Both the position numbers and the translations under genes were made by a program. Below the pieces are notes generated by a model. It was not told the DNA's origin. It saw nothing but the letters and a program-made list of their open reading frames with translations, and did no database searches. 64,000 nucleotides of DNA from Rhodococcoides fascians NBRC 12155 = LMG 3623 (GTDB lineage: Bacteria; Actinomycetota; Actinomycetes; Mycobacteriales; Mycobacteriaceae), in the NCBI RefSeq assembly GCF_001894785.1, contig NZ_BCWW01000011.1:1-64000 (forward strand), in the 5' to 3' direction. Of this stretch, positions 17,592 to 25,587 are shown piece by piece; positions within the stretch are counted from its first letter, which is position 1; every line of letters starts with the position of its first letter.

Positions 17592-18156
17592 GCCCGAGTT
17601 CTCGGGCCACGAGATCGGCTTGCTGCGCGGTCGTCAGTTCGGCGTCGACGCGCAGGTGCGGGATGCGCGGCGTCCGAGCGGGCGGATCCACCGGCCGGTG
17701 GGCATCGCGATCCGCCCCACGAGCGGCCCGGCGTCGCGCCAGGAGCTCCGGCGATCCGTCGACGTGGATCACCTTCGTTGCAGCAGGGGACAATTCGTTC
17801 ACCAGGAGCGTCCATTCGGGCGCGCCCGTCAATTCGCGGGTGAAGGGCGCAACGAGGACGGGTCGTTGACCGAGCTGTACGAGATCCCGGGCAGCGGCGC
17901 GCACCACGGCGTAGCGCCCGGCGCGAATCCGCTCCGAATGTGGACCGACACTGTTCCAGTGTGGGCCTTCGATCAGCGAATCCAGTTCGTCCAGTAGCGG
18001 ATTGGTGAGGGTGTCGAGGTCGAGCAGGGCCGTACCGAGACGGCGCGCCAGCTCTCTACCCAGCGTCGTTTTGCCACTGCCCGCCGCGCCTGCAACCACC
18101 AGGACCGGTAGAGATTCCCGTTCGATTCCGAGGACGTCTTGACAGACATGAGGCAT
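17584..18156 (-). CDS. small P-loop (gluconokinase-like) kinase
   Basis: A 190-residue P-loop protein with Walker A GAAGSGKTT at about residues 25-33, then LARRLGTALLDLDTLTN as in gluconokinase/shikimate-kinase-like small-molecule kinases. An Arg-rich lid-like segment (LLARRRAARGADRDAHR) lies near residue 145. The substrate is unknown; a sugar or sugar acid of this locus is plausible. ATG 18156 is used. Its promoter holds the GACAACGTTGTC palindrome shared with the second LacI gene, so it should be controlled together with the FGGY kinase and aldolase. Confidence 0.7.
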   Translation of the reverse strand: MPHVCQDVLGIERESLPVLVVAGAAGSGKTTLGRELARRLGTALLDLDTLTNPLLDELDSLIEGPHWNSVGPHSERIRAGRYAVVRAAARDLVQLGQRPVLVAPFTRELTGAPEWTLLVNELSPAATKVIHVDGSPELLARRRAARGADRDAHRPVDPPARTPRIPHLRVDAELTTAQQADLVARELGLS

Positions 18157-18171
18157 AGCGGGAATCATACA

Positions 18172-18185
18172 AGACAACGTTGTCT
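18172..18185. promoter_or_regulatory. LacI-type operator, second motif, copy 1
   Basis: AGACAACGTTGTCT is a perfect 14-bp palindrome with a central CpG, lying between the divergent P-loop kinase (start 18156) and LacI (start 18231) genes. The 12-bp core GACAACGTTGTC recurs at 19531 and 20621. Confidence 0.75.
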
Positions 18186-18230
18186 CGCATACGTGCTACA
18201 GCGACACACTTCCTCCGATCGAGAGTTCAC

Positions 18231-19235
18231 GTGACCGAGCGCGCCAGCATCAAAGACGTCGCCGCATTGGCGGGCGTCAGCTTCAAGACCGTCTCACGCG
18301 TCGTCAACGGCGTGGATACGGTCCTGCCGGAGCTACGCGAGCGGGTCGAGGCTGCGGTGCAGACACTGAACTACGTTCCGAACTCCGCCGCCAGGTCCCT
18401 GAAATCGGGGTCAGGCAACACCATCGGGATCGTCGTCGACTCCATCGACGACGTCTTCTTCGCATCCTTGGTCAGTGCCGTCGAAGATCGCGCACTCGAA
18501 CACGGGCTCGCCGTCATCGTCGGCAGCACCGGCTTCGATGCCCAGCGCGAACGGGATCAGCTGGCCCTTCTGGCCGGACAACACGTGCGGGGCATCATCC
18601 TCGCGCCGGTCGGCGACCACAGTGACTTCCTCGTACCGCGGCGTCGCACACTGCCCACGGTCACCATCGACCGCTCGATCACTGGTTTCGATTCCGTCAT
18701 CGTGGACGATTACGGTGCCGCCAAGCGAGCCGTCGAGAAATTGGTGGCAAGCGGGCACACGCGAATTGCCCTGCTCGGCTTCGACGATCGCTTGCAGACC
18801 GCGCAGTTGCGCAGGCAGGCATACCTCGACGTTCTCGCCGATCTCGGCCAAGAGCCGGAGGCCGCGCTCGCCCCTCCGGTATCCCACGCCGCAGATTCGG
18901 TGCGACCGGTGGTGAAGACGCTACTGGCGCAGCGCAATCCACCGACTGCGTTCTTCGTCGCCAACGCTCGACACGCGACCGCCGTGGTGTCGGTTCTGCA
19001 CGAGATCGGTCGCACCGACGTCGCCATGGTGTCGTTCGGCAATTTCTCGCTCGCCGATGCCGTCAGCCCATCGGTGACCTGCATCGACCAAGATCCGTAT
19101 CGCATAGGCACCCTCGCATTCGACCGCCTGGTACAGCGGTTCGACGATCCCTATCTCGAACCCGAGCAGCAGATTGCGCCGACCACTCTGGTGGAACGAC
19201 TTTCACATGCACTCCCTCTACCCGTACAGAAATGA
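18231..19235 (+). CDS. LacI-family repressor (second of two)
   Basis: A 334-residue LacI-type regulator. The HTH is IKDVAALAGVSFKTVSRVVN and the hinge QTLNYVPNSAARSL. The effector domain starts with IGIVVDSIDDVFFASLVSAVEDRA. GTG 18231 gives the normal length. The in-frame TTG at 18180 lies inside the operator palindrome and is rejected. It is followed by the FGGY kinase gene with about ten bases between, so one transcript is likely. It probably binds GACAACGTTGTC in its own promoter, inside the kinase gene and before the aldolase gene. Confidence 0.9.
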   Translation: MTERASIKDVAALAGVSFKTVSRVVNGVDTVLPELRERVEAAVQTLNYVPNSAARSLKSGSGNTIGIVVDSIDDVFFASLVSAVEDRALEHGLAVIVGSTGFDAQRERDQLALLAGQHVRGIILAPVGDHSDFLVPRRRTLPTVTIDRSITGFDSVIVDDYGAAKRAVEKLVASGHTRIALLGFDDRLQTAQLRRQAYLDVLADLGQEPEAALAPPVSHAADSVRPVVKTLLAQRNPPTAFFVANARHATAVVSVLHEIGRTDVAMVSFGNFSLADAVSPSVTCIDQDPYRIGTLAFDRLVQRFDDPYLEPEQQIAPTTLVERLSHALPLPVQK

Positions 19236-19245
19236 GACCAACTCC

Positions 19246-20601
19246 GTGAACCCCAGACTTGTTGCGGGACTGGACCTCGGGAGCACCGGCGTCAAAGTAC
19301 TCGTCACCGACGATGCCGGCACCGAACTGCTCATCGAGCAGAGTCCCACACCGTGGCGGCACGGCCCGGGCGGAACCACCGACCTCGCCGCCGAGGACTT
19401 GCTGACCACCATCGGGCAGTTGCTCGACGCCGTCGCGCGTCGACTGCCCGACGTCACCGGCGATCCGGCCGCCCGCATCGACGCCATCGCGGTGTCCGGG
19501 ATGGGCGAGACGGGCTTTCTTCTCGATGAAGACAACGTTGTCCGCGCGCCGGCTTTCGCGTGGTTCGATCCGCGCGGTCAGCAGCAGGTCGACAACCTGC
19601 CGGCCGAATTGCGCGACCGGTTCGCCGGCAAGACGGGCCTTCCCGTCGGCGTGCAGGTCTCCGTCGTCAAGATCGCACACCTTCGCGACAACGGACTGAG
19701 CTTGAACGGGCTTCGCTGGTTCAACCTGCCGGAGTTCGTCGTACTGTCCCTCGGTGGCCGGCCGGTGGCCGATTACTCGCTGAGTTCGCGCACCGGACTA
19801 CTCGATCAGGACAGCGGCGAGCCGTGGTCGGAGATGTTGGCGCACTTGGGTGTCGGCACCGACTTCATGCCGCCACTGGTCGACGCCGGAACCGATCTCG
19901 GAACTGCCGACTCACCAACACTTCCCGAGACGATTGCCGGAGCTCGATTGACCGTGGCCGGTCACGATCATCTCGTCTCCGCGGTGTCGGGCGGAGCTAT
20001 CCCGCCCGACCGCTACCACGTGTCGATGGGCACCGCCGAGGTGCTGCTGCGGGTACTCGACGCTCCGTTGACCACGGCCGCGCGGAGCAGGCTCGCCGAC
20101 CATCTCATCAACTCGGTACGCCATGTGGTGCCGGGCCAACATGTACTCGTTGCCGGAGTCAAGACCGGCTTGCTGATGCGACGGGCGTTGCAGCTGTGCG
20201 ACATCAGCGATCGTGCCGGCCGCGACCTACTGGACCAGCGAGTGTGCGCCCTGCCTCCAGGTGGGCCGTTCACCGACGGTGGTATCGACATCGCCGGTGC
20301 CCGCAACGACGACGGCGTTCTGTCCATCACGGTCCGGACCGACGGGATCGATTCGGCGGAGCTGTTCCGTTCGATTCTGTTGCACGGCAACGACGAAGTG
20401 GCTCGACTCATCGAGGCACTCGACGCCGAGGTGCCGCCAGCCAGGACGACATTGCTCACCGGCGGCTGGGCCGGGATGGCCAGCGTGCGAGACGCGCGAG
20501 CTCAGGTGCTGCCCGGCGTCTCGGTCTCGACCCGATCCCAGGACACCGCCTACGGTGCAGCGCTGTTCGCTGCCCGCCTACTGACGCTCATAGAAATCTG
20601 A
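19246..20601 (+). CDS. FGGY-family carbohydrate kinase
   Basis: A 451-residue sugar kinase of the FGGY family. The first phosphate-binding loop is GLDLGSTGVKVLVTD near residue 8. The central AGHDHLVSAVSGG and the C-terminal LLTGGWAGMASVRDARAQV followed by TAYGAALFAA complete the ATPase fold. Members phosphorylate ketoses or polyols; the specific substrate is not evident and no close match to xylulokinase or glycerol kinase signatures is claimed. GTG 19246 is used; ATG 19207 overlapping the lacI end is an alternative. Co-transcription with the LacI gene and the aldolase suggests that its product is the aldolase substrate or precursor. Confidence 0.85.
   Translation: MNPRLVAGLDLGSTGVKVLVTDDAGTELLIEQSPTPWRHGPGGTTDLAAEDLLTTIGQLLDAVARRLPDVTGDPAARIDAIAVSGMGETGFLLDEDNVVRAPAFAWFDPRGQQQVDNLPAELRDRFAGKTGLPVGVQVSVVKIAHLRDNGLSLNGLRWFNLPEFVVLSLGGRPVADYSLSSRTGLLDQDSGEPWSEMLAHLGVGTDFMPPLVDAGTDLGTADSPTLPETIAGARLTVAGHDHLVSAVSGGAIPPDRYHVSMGTAEVLLRVLDAPLTTAARSRLADHLINSVRHVVPGQHVLVAGVKTGLLMRRALQLCDISDRAGRDLLDQRVCALPPGGPFTDGGIDIAGARNDDGVLSITVRTDGIDSAELFRSILLHGNDEVARLIEALDAEVPPARTTLLTGGWAGMASVRDARAQVLPGVSVSTRSQDTAYGAALFAARLLTLIEI
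19531..19542. promoter_or_regulatory. intragenic copy of the second LacI-type operator
   Basis: GACAACGTTGTC occurs inside the FGGY kinase coding region (encoding Asp-Asn-Val-Val), 1.36 kb from the promoter copy and 1.09 kb before the aldolase copy. An exact 12-bp palindrome by chance is unlikely in 64 kb, so an auxiliary operator for repression looping is suspected. Confidence 0.5.
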
Positions 20602-20620
20602 GCCCATATTTCTGCAGTGA

Positions 20621-20632
20621 GACAACGTTGTC
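20621..20632. promoter_or_regulatory. second LacI-type operator, copy upstream of aldolase
   Basis: The perfect 12-bp palindrome GACAACGTTGTC lies in the 70-base gap between the kinase stop and the aldolase start, which implies a separately regulated aldolase promoter or a roadblock site. Confidence 0.7.
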
Positions 20633-20671
20633 CCACTCGCGCTCGACCCCAACACCCACCAGGAGAAGAAG

Positions 20672-21556
20672 ATGAACGAACTCACCACCCTCGAACGTCG
20701 CGGAATGGCTGCCATTTCCACCGAAGACGGCAACATGCTCATCGTCGCGGGAGATCAGCGCAACGGCATGAAGGCCGTCATGAAGGACGCCGTCGACGGG
20801 CCGGGCTCGATCACCGTCGAGCAGCTCGCCGAGGCCAAGGCCGATCTGGTTCGCTACCTCGGCAACCACGCGCCGGCCATCCTGCTGGACCCGGAGGTGG
20901 CACTGCCGAAGATCGTCGACGACGGTGTGCTTTCACGGGGCACCGCTTTGGTGGTCGGCATGGATGCGTCGGGCTTCGAGGAGACCGGCGGTCTGCGCTA
21001 CACCCGTTTCGTCGACGGCGTGACCCCGCGCGTGGTGCGTGACCTCGGCGGCGATGTCGCCAAGATGCTGTTCTACATGCGCCCCGAGCAGCAGGGCGTC
21101 GATTCCCGTGTTGCCGAGGAGATCCGCGACCTCGTCAAAGCTTGCTCGGCCGAGGGTCTGCTGCTCATCGTCGAGATCTTGACGTACCAGCTCGAGGGCG
21201 AGTCGGACGAGGACTACAAGGCCGGCTTCGGCAAGATCATCGCTGATTCCACGCGCATTTCGGTCGAGTGCGGTGCCAAGGTGCTCAAGCTCCCCTACCC
21301 CGGTTCCGCCGAGGCCTGCGCTGCCGTCACCGAAGCGGCACAGGGTGTTCCGTGGGCCGTGCTGTCGGCGGGCGTCGATCACGAGACGTTCATCGAGCAG
21401 GTCCGCATCGCCGTCGCCAACGGTGCGCGCGGAGCGATGGCAGGCCGGTCACTGTGGAAGGACAGCATGGCTGTCTCTGCCGAGACCCGCGAGGATCTGC
21501 TCACCAACCGCGCACTCCCCCGGCTGCGTGAGCTGAACGCGGCCGTCGACGCCTGA
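20672..21556 (+). CDS. LacD/YihT-family class I aldolase
   Basis: A 294-residue TIM-barrel aldolase related to tagatose-1,6-bisphosphate aldolase (LacD) and 6-deoxy-6-sulfofructose-1-phosphate aldolase (YihT). GDQRNGMK near residue 28 and VPWAVLSAGVDHETF followed by GARGAMAGRSLW at 226-262 are family blocks. Lys206 in VLKLPYP is the likely Schiff-base lysine. Reaction: reversible cleavage of a ketose phosphate to dihydroxyacetone phosphate and an aldehyde. The ATG follows AGGAGAAGAAG. It has its own operator and a strong terminator. The real substrate depends on the FGGY kinase product; sulfosugar use is not supported by neighbours. Confidence 0.82.
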   Translation: MNELTTLERRGMAAISTEDGNMLIVAGDQRNGMKAVMKDAVDGPGSITVEQLAEAKADLVRYLGNHAPAILLDPEVALPKIVDDGVLSRGTALVVGMDASGFEETGGLRYTRFVDGVTPRVVRDLGGDVAKMLFYMRPEQQGVDSRVAEEIRDLVKACSAEGLLLIVEILTYQLEGESDEDYKAGFGKIIADSTRISVECGAKVLKLPYPGSAEACAAVTEAAQGVPWAVLSAGVDHETFIEQVRIAVANGARGAMAGRSLWKDSMAVSAETREDLLTNRALPRLRELNAAVDA

Positions 21557-21570
21557 TCGGCGTCTTTCAA

Positions 21571-21598
21571 CCGAGCCCGTGGGCGAACACGGGCTCGG
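21571..21598 (+). terminator. hairpin terminator after aldolase
   Basis: Perfect 11-bp arms CCGAGCCCGTG (21571-21581) and CACGGGCTCGG (21588-21598) enclose a six-base loop, 15 bases after the aldolase stop. There is only a short T-containing tail. The position marks the end of the sugar catabolic unit. Confidence 0.7.
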
Positions 21599-21625
21599 TC
21601 GACGCCGTCTGGGTAGCGTGAACCC

Positions 21626-22681
21626 ATGACGGAAGACTCGAAGCACATCGATATCGTTGCCGCGCCCGGAGTGTTCGCCGACCTGCAGACCGCGCAAGAG
21701 CTGGTCGCGAGGGCGCTGTCCGCCCGCGGTCTGTCGGGCGGAATTGTCGACGCTGCAACCGGTTCCGATGAGGTCGTCGTCGTTCCCGGCGATGGAGCAC
21801 AGGTCGATACGTCGTTGTACAGCAGCGTCGTTCGCGTCGACTTCGGTCAGTGCGCGCCGGATCGGTCCGAGGGGATTCGCGCCCATATCCGGGGCCGCGG
21901 TCTCGACGGCCTCCGGTTCGCGATCGACACTGTCTACTTTCATCGCTTCCACCCCGGCACGATCGTGACGTACGGAGATCACCCCGAGCAACGCGTCGAG
22001 TTGCGGGTGCCGGAAGGCGACGGACCCTTTCCCGTCGCCGTACTGATTCACGGCGGGTACTGGCGTTCGCGGTGGGAATTCGACCTGATGGATGCGATGG
22101 CGGTCGATCTGACCGCACGCGGCTACGCCACCTGGAATGTCGAATACCGCCGACCCGACGAACACGGGTGGGATGCGACGACCGAAGATGTCGCGGCTGC
22201 TCTCGCCGCGCTGGAGACGGCACCCGCCTCGCTGGATCTGTCTCGAATTGTCCTGATGGGTCATTCCGCGGGAGGCCAACTGGCCCTGGGACTTGCGGCC
22301 GATTCTGTCGGCGAACGGGTGGCCCCTGCCCTGGCGGTGAGTCTGGCCGGGGTGCTCGACCTGAAAGTCGGCGACGAGCGGTGGCTCGGGGAGGGTGCGG
22401 TATCGAACGCCATCGGTGCCCGCTATGCCGAGGCCCAGCGCATCTACGAGGAGTCGTCACCGATGTCTCGACTGCCCCTCGGCGTTCCACAGCTGGTGGT
22501 GTCCGCAGTGGCCGACGATCCCAATCTCTTGGAGATCAGCCGCGCGTACTACGCCGCCGCATCCACGACTTCCGATTCCGTTGCTTCGGTCGAAGGACCG
22601 GGCGGGCACTTCGCCGTCGTCGATCCCACGTCGGAGATCTGGGTCGACATCGTTGCGGCGGTAGATGCCGCCCTGATGTAA
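21626..22681 (+). CDS. alpha/beta hydrolase with N-terminal extension
   Basis: A 351-residue protein. From about residue 110 it is an alpha/beta hydrolase of the esterase/lipase or arylformamidase-like kind. The oxyanion motif is HGGYW and the nucleophile elbow is GHSAGG (Ser near residue 214). A final GPGGHFAVVDPTSE supplies the catalytic His. Residues 1-105 are not recognised: they contain helical and beta segments with many acidic residues and are unusual for such esterases. It starts just after the terminator of the sugar unit and is probably a single gene. The substrate is unknown. Confidence 0.75.
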   Translation: MTEDSKHIDIVAAPGVFADLQTAQELVARALSARGLSGGIVDAATGSDEVVVVPGDGAQVDTSLYSSVVRVDFGQCAPDRSEGIRAHIRGRGLDGLRFAIDTVYFHRFHPGTIVTYGDHPEQRVELRVPEGDGPFPVAVLIHGGYWRSRWEFDLMDAMAVDLTARGYATWNVEYRRPDEHGWDATTEDVAAALAALETAPASLDLSRIVLMGHSAGGQLALGLAADSVGERVAPALAVSLAGVLDLKVGDERWLGEGAVSNAIGARYAEAQRIYEESSPMSRLPLGVPQLVVSAVADDPNLLEISRAYYAAASTTSDSVASVEGPGGHFAVVDPTSEIWVDIVAAVDAALM

Positions 22682-22688
22682 CTCGACC

Positions 22689-23087
22689 TCAGTCGGTGGT
22701 GATCGACAGAATCACCCGCGGCTTGCGGCGTCGAGCAATGATCAATTCGACGAGCATGACGATGCGGTACTCGAAGCCGTATTTCTTCTTCAGCACCGAG
22801 GTCGGTCTCGAGGCGGCGTCTCCGGTGACGATGGTCGCCGAGCCGGTTACCGCCACGGCGTCATCGGGCACCGCTCCGCGCCGACTGCACGGGCGGAGCT
22901 CCACGCGATCGGAGTTCCTGATGCGCTTGACCTTGCCGCTCTCCGCGGGAGTGATGACGACCAGGTTGTCGCCGTCTCGGGCGATCCACACCGGCGTCGA
23001 TACCGGCGCACCGGATCGACGGAAGGTGGTGAGCGAAACGAATGCCTCGTCGCCGAGGGCACGAGCGTCATCCGAAGTAGTGGCCAT
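22689..23087 (-). CDS. PPOX-class F420-dependent oxidoreductase
   Basis: A 132-residue split-barrel flavin/F420-binding protein. The N-terminal stretch FVSLTTFRRSGAPVSTPVWIARDGD and KVKRIRNSDRVELRPCSRRG are typical of the actinobacterial PPOX/deazaflavin reductase group. Such proteins reduce or bind diverse small molecules with coenzyme F420. ATG 23087 is used and the longer reading is rejected. It is convergent with the hydrolase (seven bases between stops) and divergent from the acyl-CoA ligase. The substrate is not predictable. Confidence 0.85.
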   Translation of the reverse strand: MATTSDDARALGDEAFVSLTTFRRSGAPVSTPVWIARDGDNLVVITPAESGKVKRIRNSDRVELRPCSRRGAVPDDAVAVTGSATIVTGDAASRPTSVLKKKYGFEYRIVMLVELIIARRRKPRVILSITTD

Positions 23088-23193
23088 GAGTACCAAGTTA
23101 CGCACCCTCCTCGCGTCGAGTCCGTAGTGTGCATGTTGTGACGCGGAGCACAACGACGTGCAGCCGCGCCGGGACATCGAAAGCGAGATCGTC

Positions 23194-24819
23194 GTGAAGA
23201 GCACCATGCAGGACACCCCACTGTCCATCGGCCAGCTGGTTCGATTCGGGACGTCCATCCACTCCTCGGCCGAGATCACCACGTGGACCGACACCGGCCC
23301 CACCACGGTGACATTCGGGGAGTTGGGCAGGCGGGCAGCACAATTGGCTCACGGCCTGAGGTCGATAGGGATCGACGATGATCAGCGAGTCGCGACATTC
23401 ATGTGGAACAACGCCCCGCATATGGAGGCCTACATGGCGATTCCGGCGATGGGCGCAGTGCTGCACACCCTGAACATCCGACTCTTCCCCGAGCAGCTCA
23501 CTTACATCGTCAATCATGCCGAGGATCAGGTGATCATCGCCGACGCGAGTCTGCTCCCCCTGCTGACGCCGTTGCTGCCGACGTTCGAGACCGTGCGACA
23601 CCTCGTGGTCGTTGGGGTCGACCCGGCGCAGGTCACTGCACCCGACGGTATCGAGGTGCTCGGCTACGAGGACCTGCTGGCGGGCAACCCGGAGGAGTTC
23701 GATTGGCCCGAACTCGACGAACGGTCAGCTGCCGCAATGTGTTACACCTCGGGCACCACCGGTGATCCCAAGGGGGTCGTGTACTCGCATCGTTCGATCT
23801 ACCTGCATTCCATGCAGGCGTGCATGACCGACGCAATGGCAATTGCGCAGTCCGACAAGGTGTTGGCCATCGTGCCGATGTTCCACGCGATGTCGTGGGG
23901 GCTCCCGTATGCGGCGCTGATGGTCGGTGCGTCCCTGATCATGCCCGACAGGTTTCTGCAGCCGGCTCCGTTGGCAGAGATGATGTCGACGCTTCGTCCG
24001 ACGGCGGCGGCTGCTGTCCCGACGATCTGGCAGGCCCTGCTCGCTCATCTGGACGAGCATCCGGCGGATCTGTCGAGTCTGCGTGATGTGGTGGTCGGCG
24101 GTGCCGCATGCCCACCGAGTCTGATGAAGGCATTCCACGAGAAGTACGGCGTCCACATCTCGCAGGCATGGGGCATGACCGAGACGTCACCGCTCGGCAC
24201 CTCCGGTAGGCCCGACGCGGGACTATCGCCGGAGGACGAGTTCGACTTGCGTTGCACACAAGGCAGATTCGTTGCCGGCGTTCGGGCACGACTCGTCGAC
24301 GACGCCGGAACGGTCCTGCCGTGGGACGGGAGGACCGTCGGCGAGCTCGAGGTCCGTGGCCCGTGGATCACCGGCAGCTACTACCGCGCCGACGCGGACG
24401 ACAAGTTCGACGACGGTTGGCTGCGAACCGGTGACGTGGGCACCATCTCCGAGAACGGCTACCTCCGCCTGACCGATCGCTCCAAGGACATCATCAAGTC
24501 CGGCGGTGAATGGATCTCCTCGGTGGAACTAGAGAACCAGGTGATGGGACACCCGGCCGTTCGCGAGGCCGCGGTCATCGGTGTGCCCGATCCGAAGTGG
24601 GACGAGCGGCCACTGGTCGCTGTCGTCGTGCGCGAGGGTGCGTCGGTGACGGCCGAAGAATTGAAAGAGTTCCTCGACAGCCGCGTCGCGCATTGGCAGT
24701 TGCCGGAACGATGGACCTTCATCGACGAGGTCCCGAAAACGAGCGTCGGCAAGTACGACAAGAAAAGGCTGCGGAGTTCCCACGCCGACGGTGCGTTGGA
24801 GGTCATCGAACTGGTCTAG
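23194..24819 (+). CDS. fatty-acid (acyl-CoA) ligase, FadD-like
   Basis: A 541-residue adenylate-forming enzyme. The AMP-binding P-loop YTSGTTGDPKG is at residues 184-194, the hinge aspartate is in GWLRTGDVGT, and the C-terminal acylation lysine is in TSVGKYDKKRLR. It converts a carboxylic acid to its CoA ester with ATP, and the medium- to long-chain class fits best by overall sequence style. GTG 23194 gives the N-terminus VKSTMQDTPL seen in many FadD proteins; ATG 23206 is the alternative. It is divergent from the F420 protein and has no neighbouring beta-oxidation genes. Confidence 0.88.
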   Translation: MKSTMQDTPLSIGQLVRFGTSIHSSAEITTWTDTGPTTVTFGELGRRAAQLAHGLRSIGIDDDQRVATFMWNNAPHMEAYMAIPAMGAVLHTLNIRLFPEQLTYIVNHAEDQVIIADASLLPLLTPLLPTFETVRHLVVVGVDPAQVTAPDGIEVLGYEDLLAGNPEEFDWPELDERSAAAMCYTSGTTGDPKGVVYSHRSIYLHSMQACMTDAMAIAQSDKVLAIVPMFHAMSWGLPYAALMVGASLIMPDRFLQPAPLAEMMSTLRPTAAAAVPTIWQALLAHLDEHPADLSSLRDVVVGGAACPPSLMKAFHEKYGVHISQAWGMTETSPLGTSGRPDAGLSPEDEFDLRCTQGRFVAGVRARLVDDAGTVLPWDGRTVGELEVRGPWITGSYYRADADDKFDDGWLRTGDVGTISENGYLRLTDRSKDIIKSGGEWISSVELENQVMGHPAVREAAVIGVPDPKWDERPLVAVVVREGASVTAEELKEFLDSRVAHWQLPERWTFIDEVPKTSVGKYDKKRLRSSHADGALEVIELV

Positions 24820-24852
24820 CTCCAGCCGATACGCCTCTCACGATTGGTGCCG

Positions 24853-25467
24853 TCAGTGCGTTGTCGGCGGGCCCATTCCCAACGAGGCGAGAGTCATGTC
24901 CGCAACTCGTTCGAGTTGATCCCGAGTCGACCCGTCTCGGGCACGTTGCGACATGCCCTGGATGACGACGCCGATGAATTCCGCTGTGTCGAGAGGTGCC
25001 GACGACTGCGGCAGGATTCCGTCGGCGGCGTTCTCCGAAATGCGTTGTGCCAACAGTGAGACGTTGGCATTGCGTATGTCGCGCAGCCGATCTGCGATGC
25101 TCTGGTTGGCCTCGGTGACCCCGACGGCCGAACTGATGATCAGACAGCCCCCCGGACAGGACTCATCGGTGTAGTGCGATGCTGCCTCGTACAGCAGTCT
25201 GGAAATGAGTTCGGCAGCGTTGGGCTCCTCGGCAAACGCCCGGCCCATGAAGTCACCGCGGGTCGCGAGGTAACGGTCGATAGCAGCGAAGAACAGCTCT
25301 TCCTTGCCACCGAATGCGCTGTAGAGACTTGGCGGGTTGATGCCCATAGCACTGGTGAGCACGGAGACGGAAGTGCCCTCGTACCCGTGCCGCCAGAAGG
25401 CCAACATCGCTTTGTCGAGCGCGGCGTCGACGTCGAACTTCCGGCCCTGCCCGCGAACCCCGGCCAT
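24853..25467 (-). CDS. TetR-family repressor
   Basis: A 204-residue TetR regulator. The HTH occupies about residues 10-55: LDKAMLAFWRHGYEGTSVSV, then MGINPPSLYSAFGGKEELF. The C-terminal domain contains SCPGGCLIISSAVG, a stretch common in the subgroup that includes AcuR- and NemR-like proteins sensing electrophiles or unsaturated acids. ATG 25467 is chosen. It is divergent from a quinone oxidoreductase-like gene, and a 20-bp palindrome lies between them. It probably represses that gene and itself. Confidence 0.88.
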   Translation of the reverse strand: MAGVRGQGRKFDVDAALDKAMLAFWRHGYEGTSVSVLTSAMGINPPSLYSAFGGKEELFFAAIDRYLATRGDFMGRAFAEEPNAAELISRLLYEAASHYTDESCPGGCLIISSAVGVTEANQSIADRLRDIRNANVSLLAQRISENAADGILPQSSAPLDTAEFIGVVIQGMSQRARDGSTRDQLERVADMTLASLGMGPPTTH

Positions 25468-25518
25468 TGTTCCCCCTCCCTCTCGCGCATTGCACTGCTC
25501 GGTGTGGCCGAGCTTACT

Positions 25519-25538
25519 CGTATAGCGATCGATACACG
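25519..25538. promoter_or_regulatory. putative TetR operator
   Basis: CGTATAGCGATCGATACACG is a 20-bp imperfect palindrome (16 of 20 positions symmetric) centred on GATC, midway in the divergent promoter between the TetR gene and the zinc-type reductase gene. Confidence 0.55.
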
Positions 25539-25587
25539 AATAGCCTAGCCTCGGACAGGTCGCGCTACGTGAACGAGAGGAAGTCGA

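Noticed and set aside
18180-18230. Earlier TTG start for the second LacI gene
   Set aside because: It lies within the operator palindrome and adds residues without family character before the HTH.
20672-21556. Sulfoquinovose (sulfoglycolysis) aldolase
   Set aside because: The protein is YihT-related, but there is no sulfoquinovosidase, sulfosugar isomerase or sulfonate exporter nearby; only the general LacD/YihT family is claimed.
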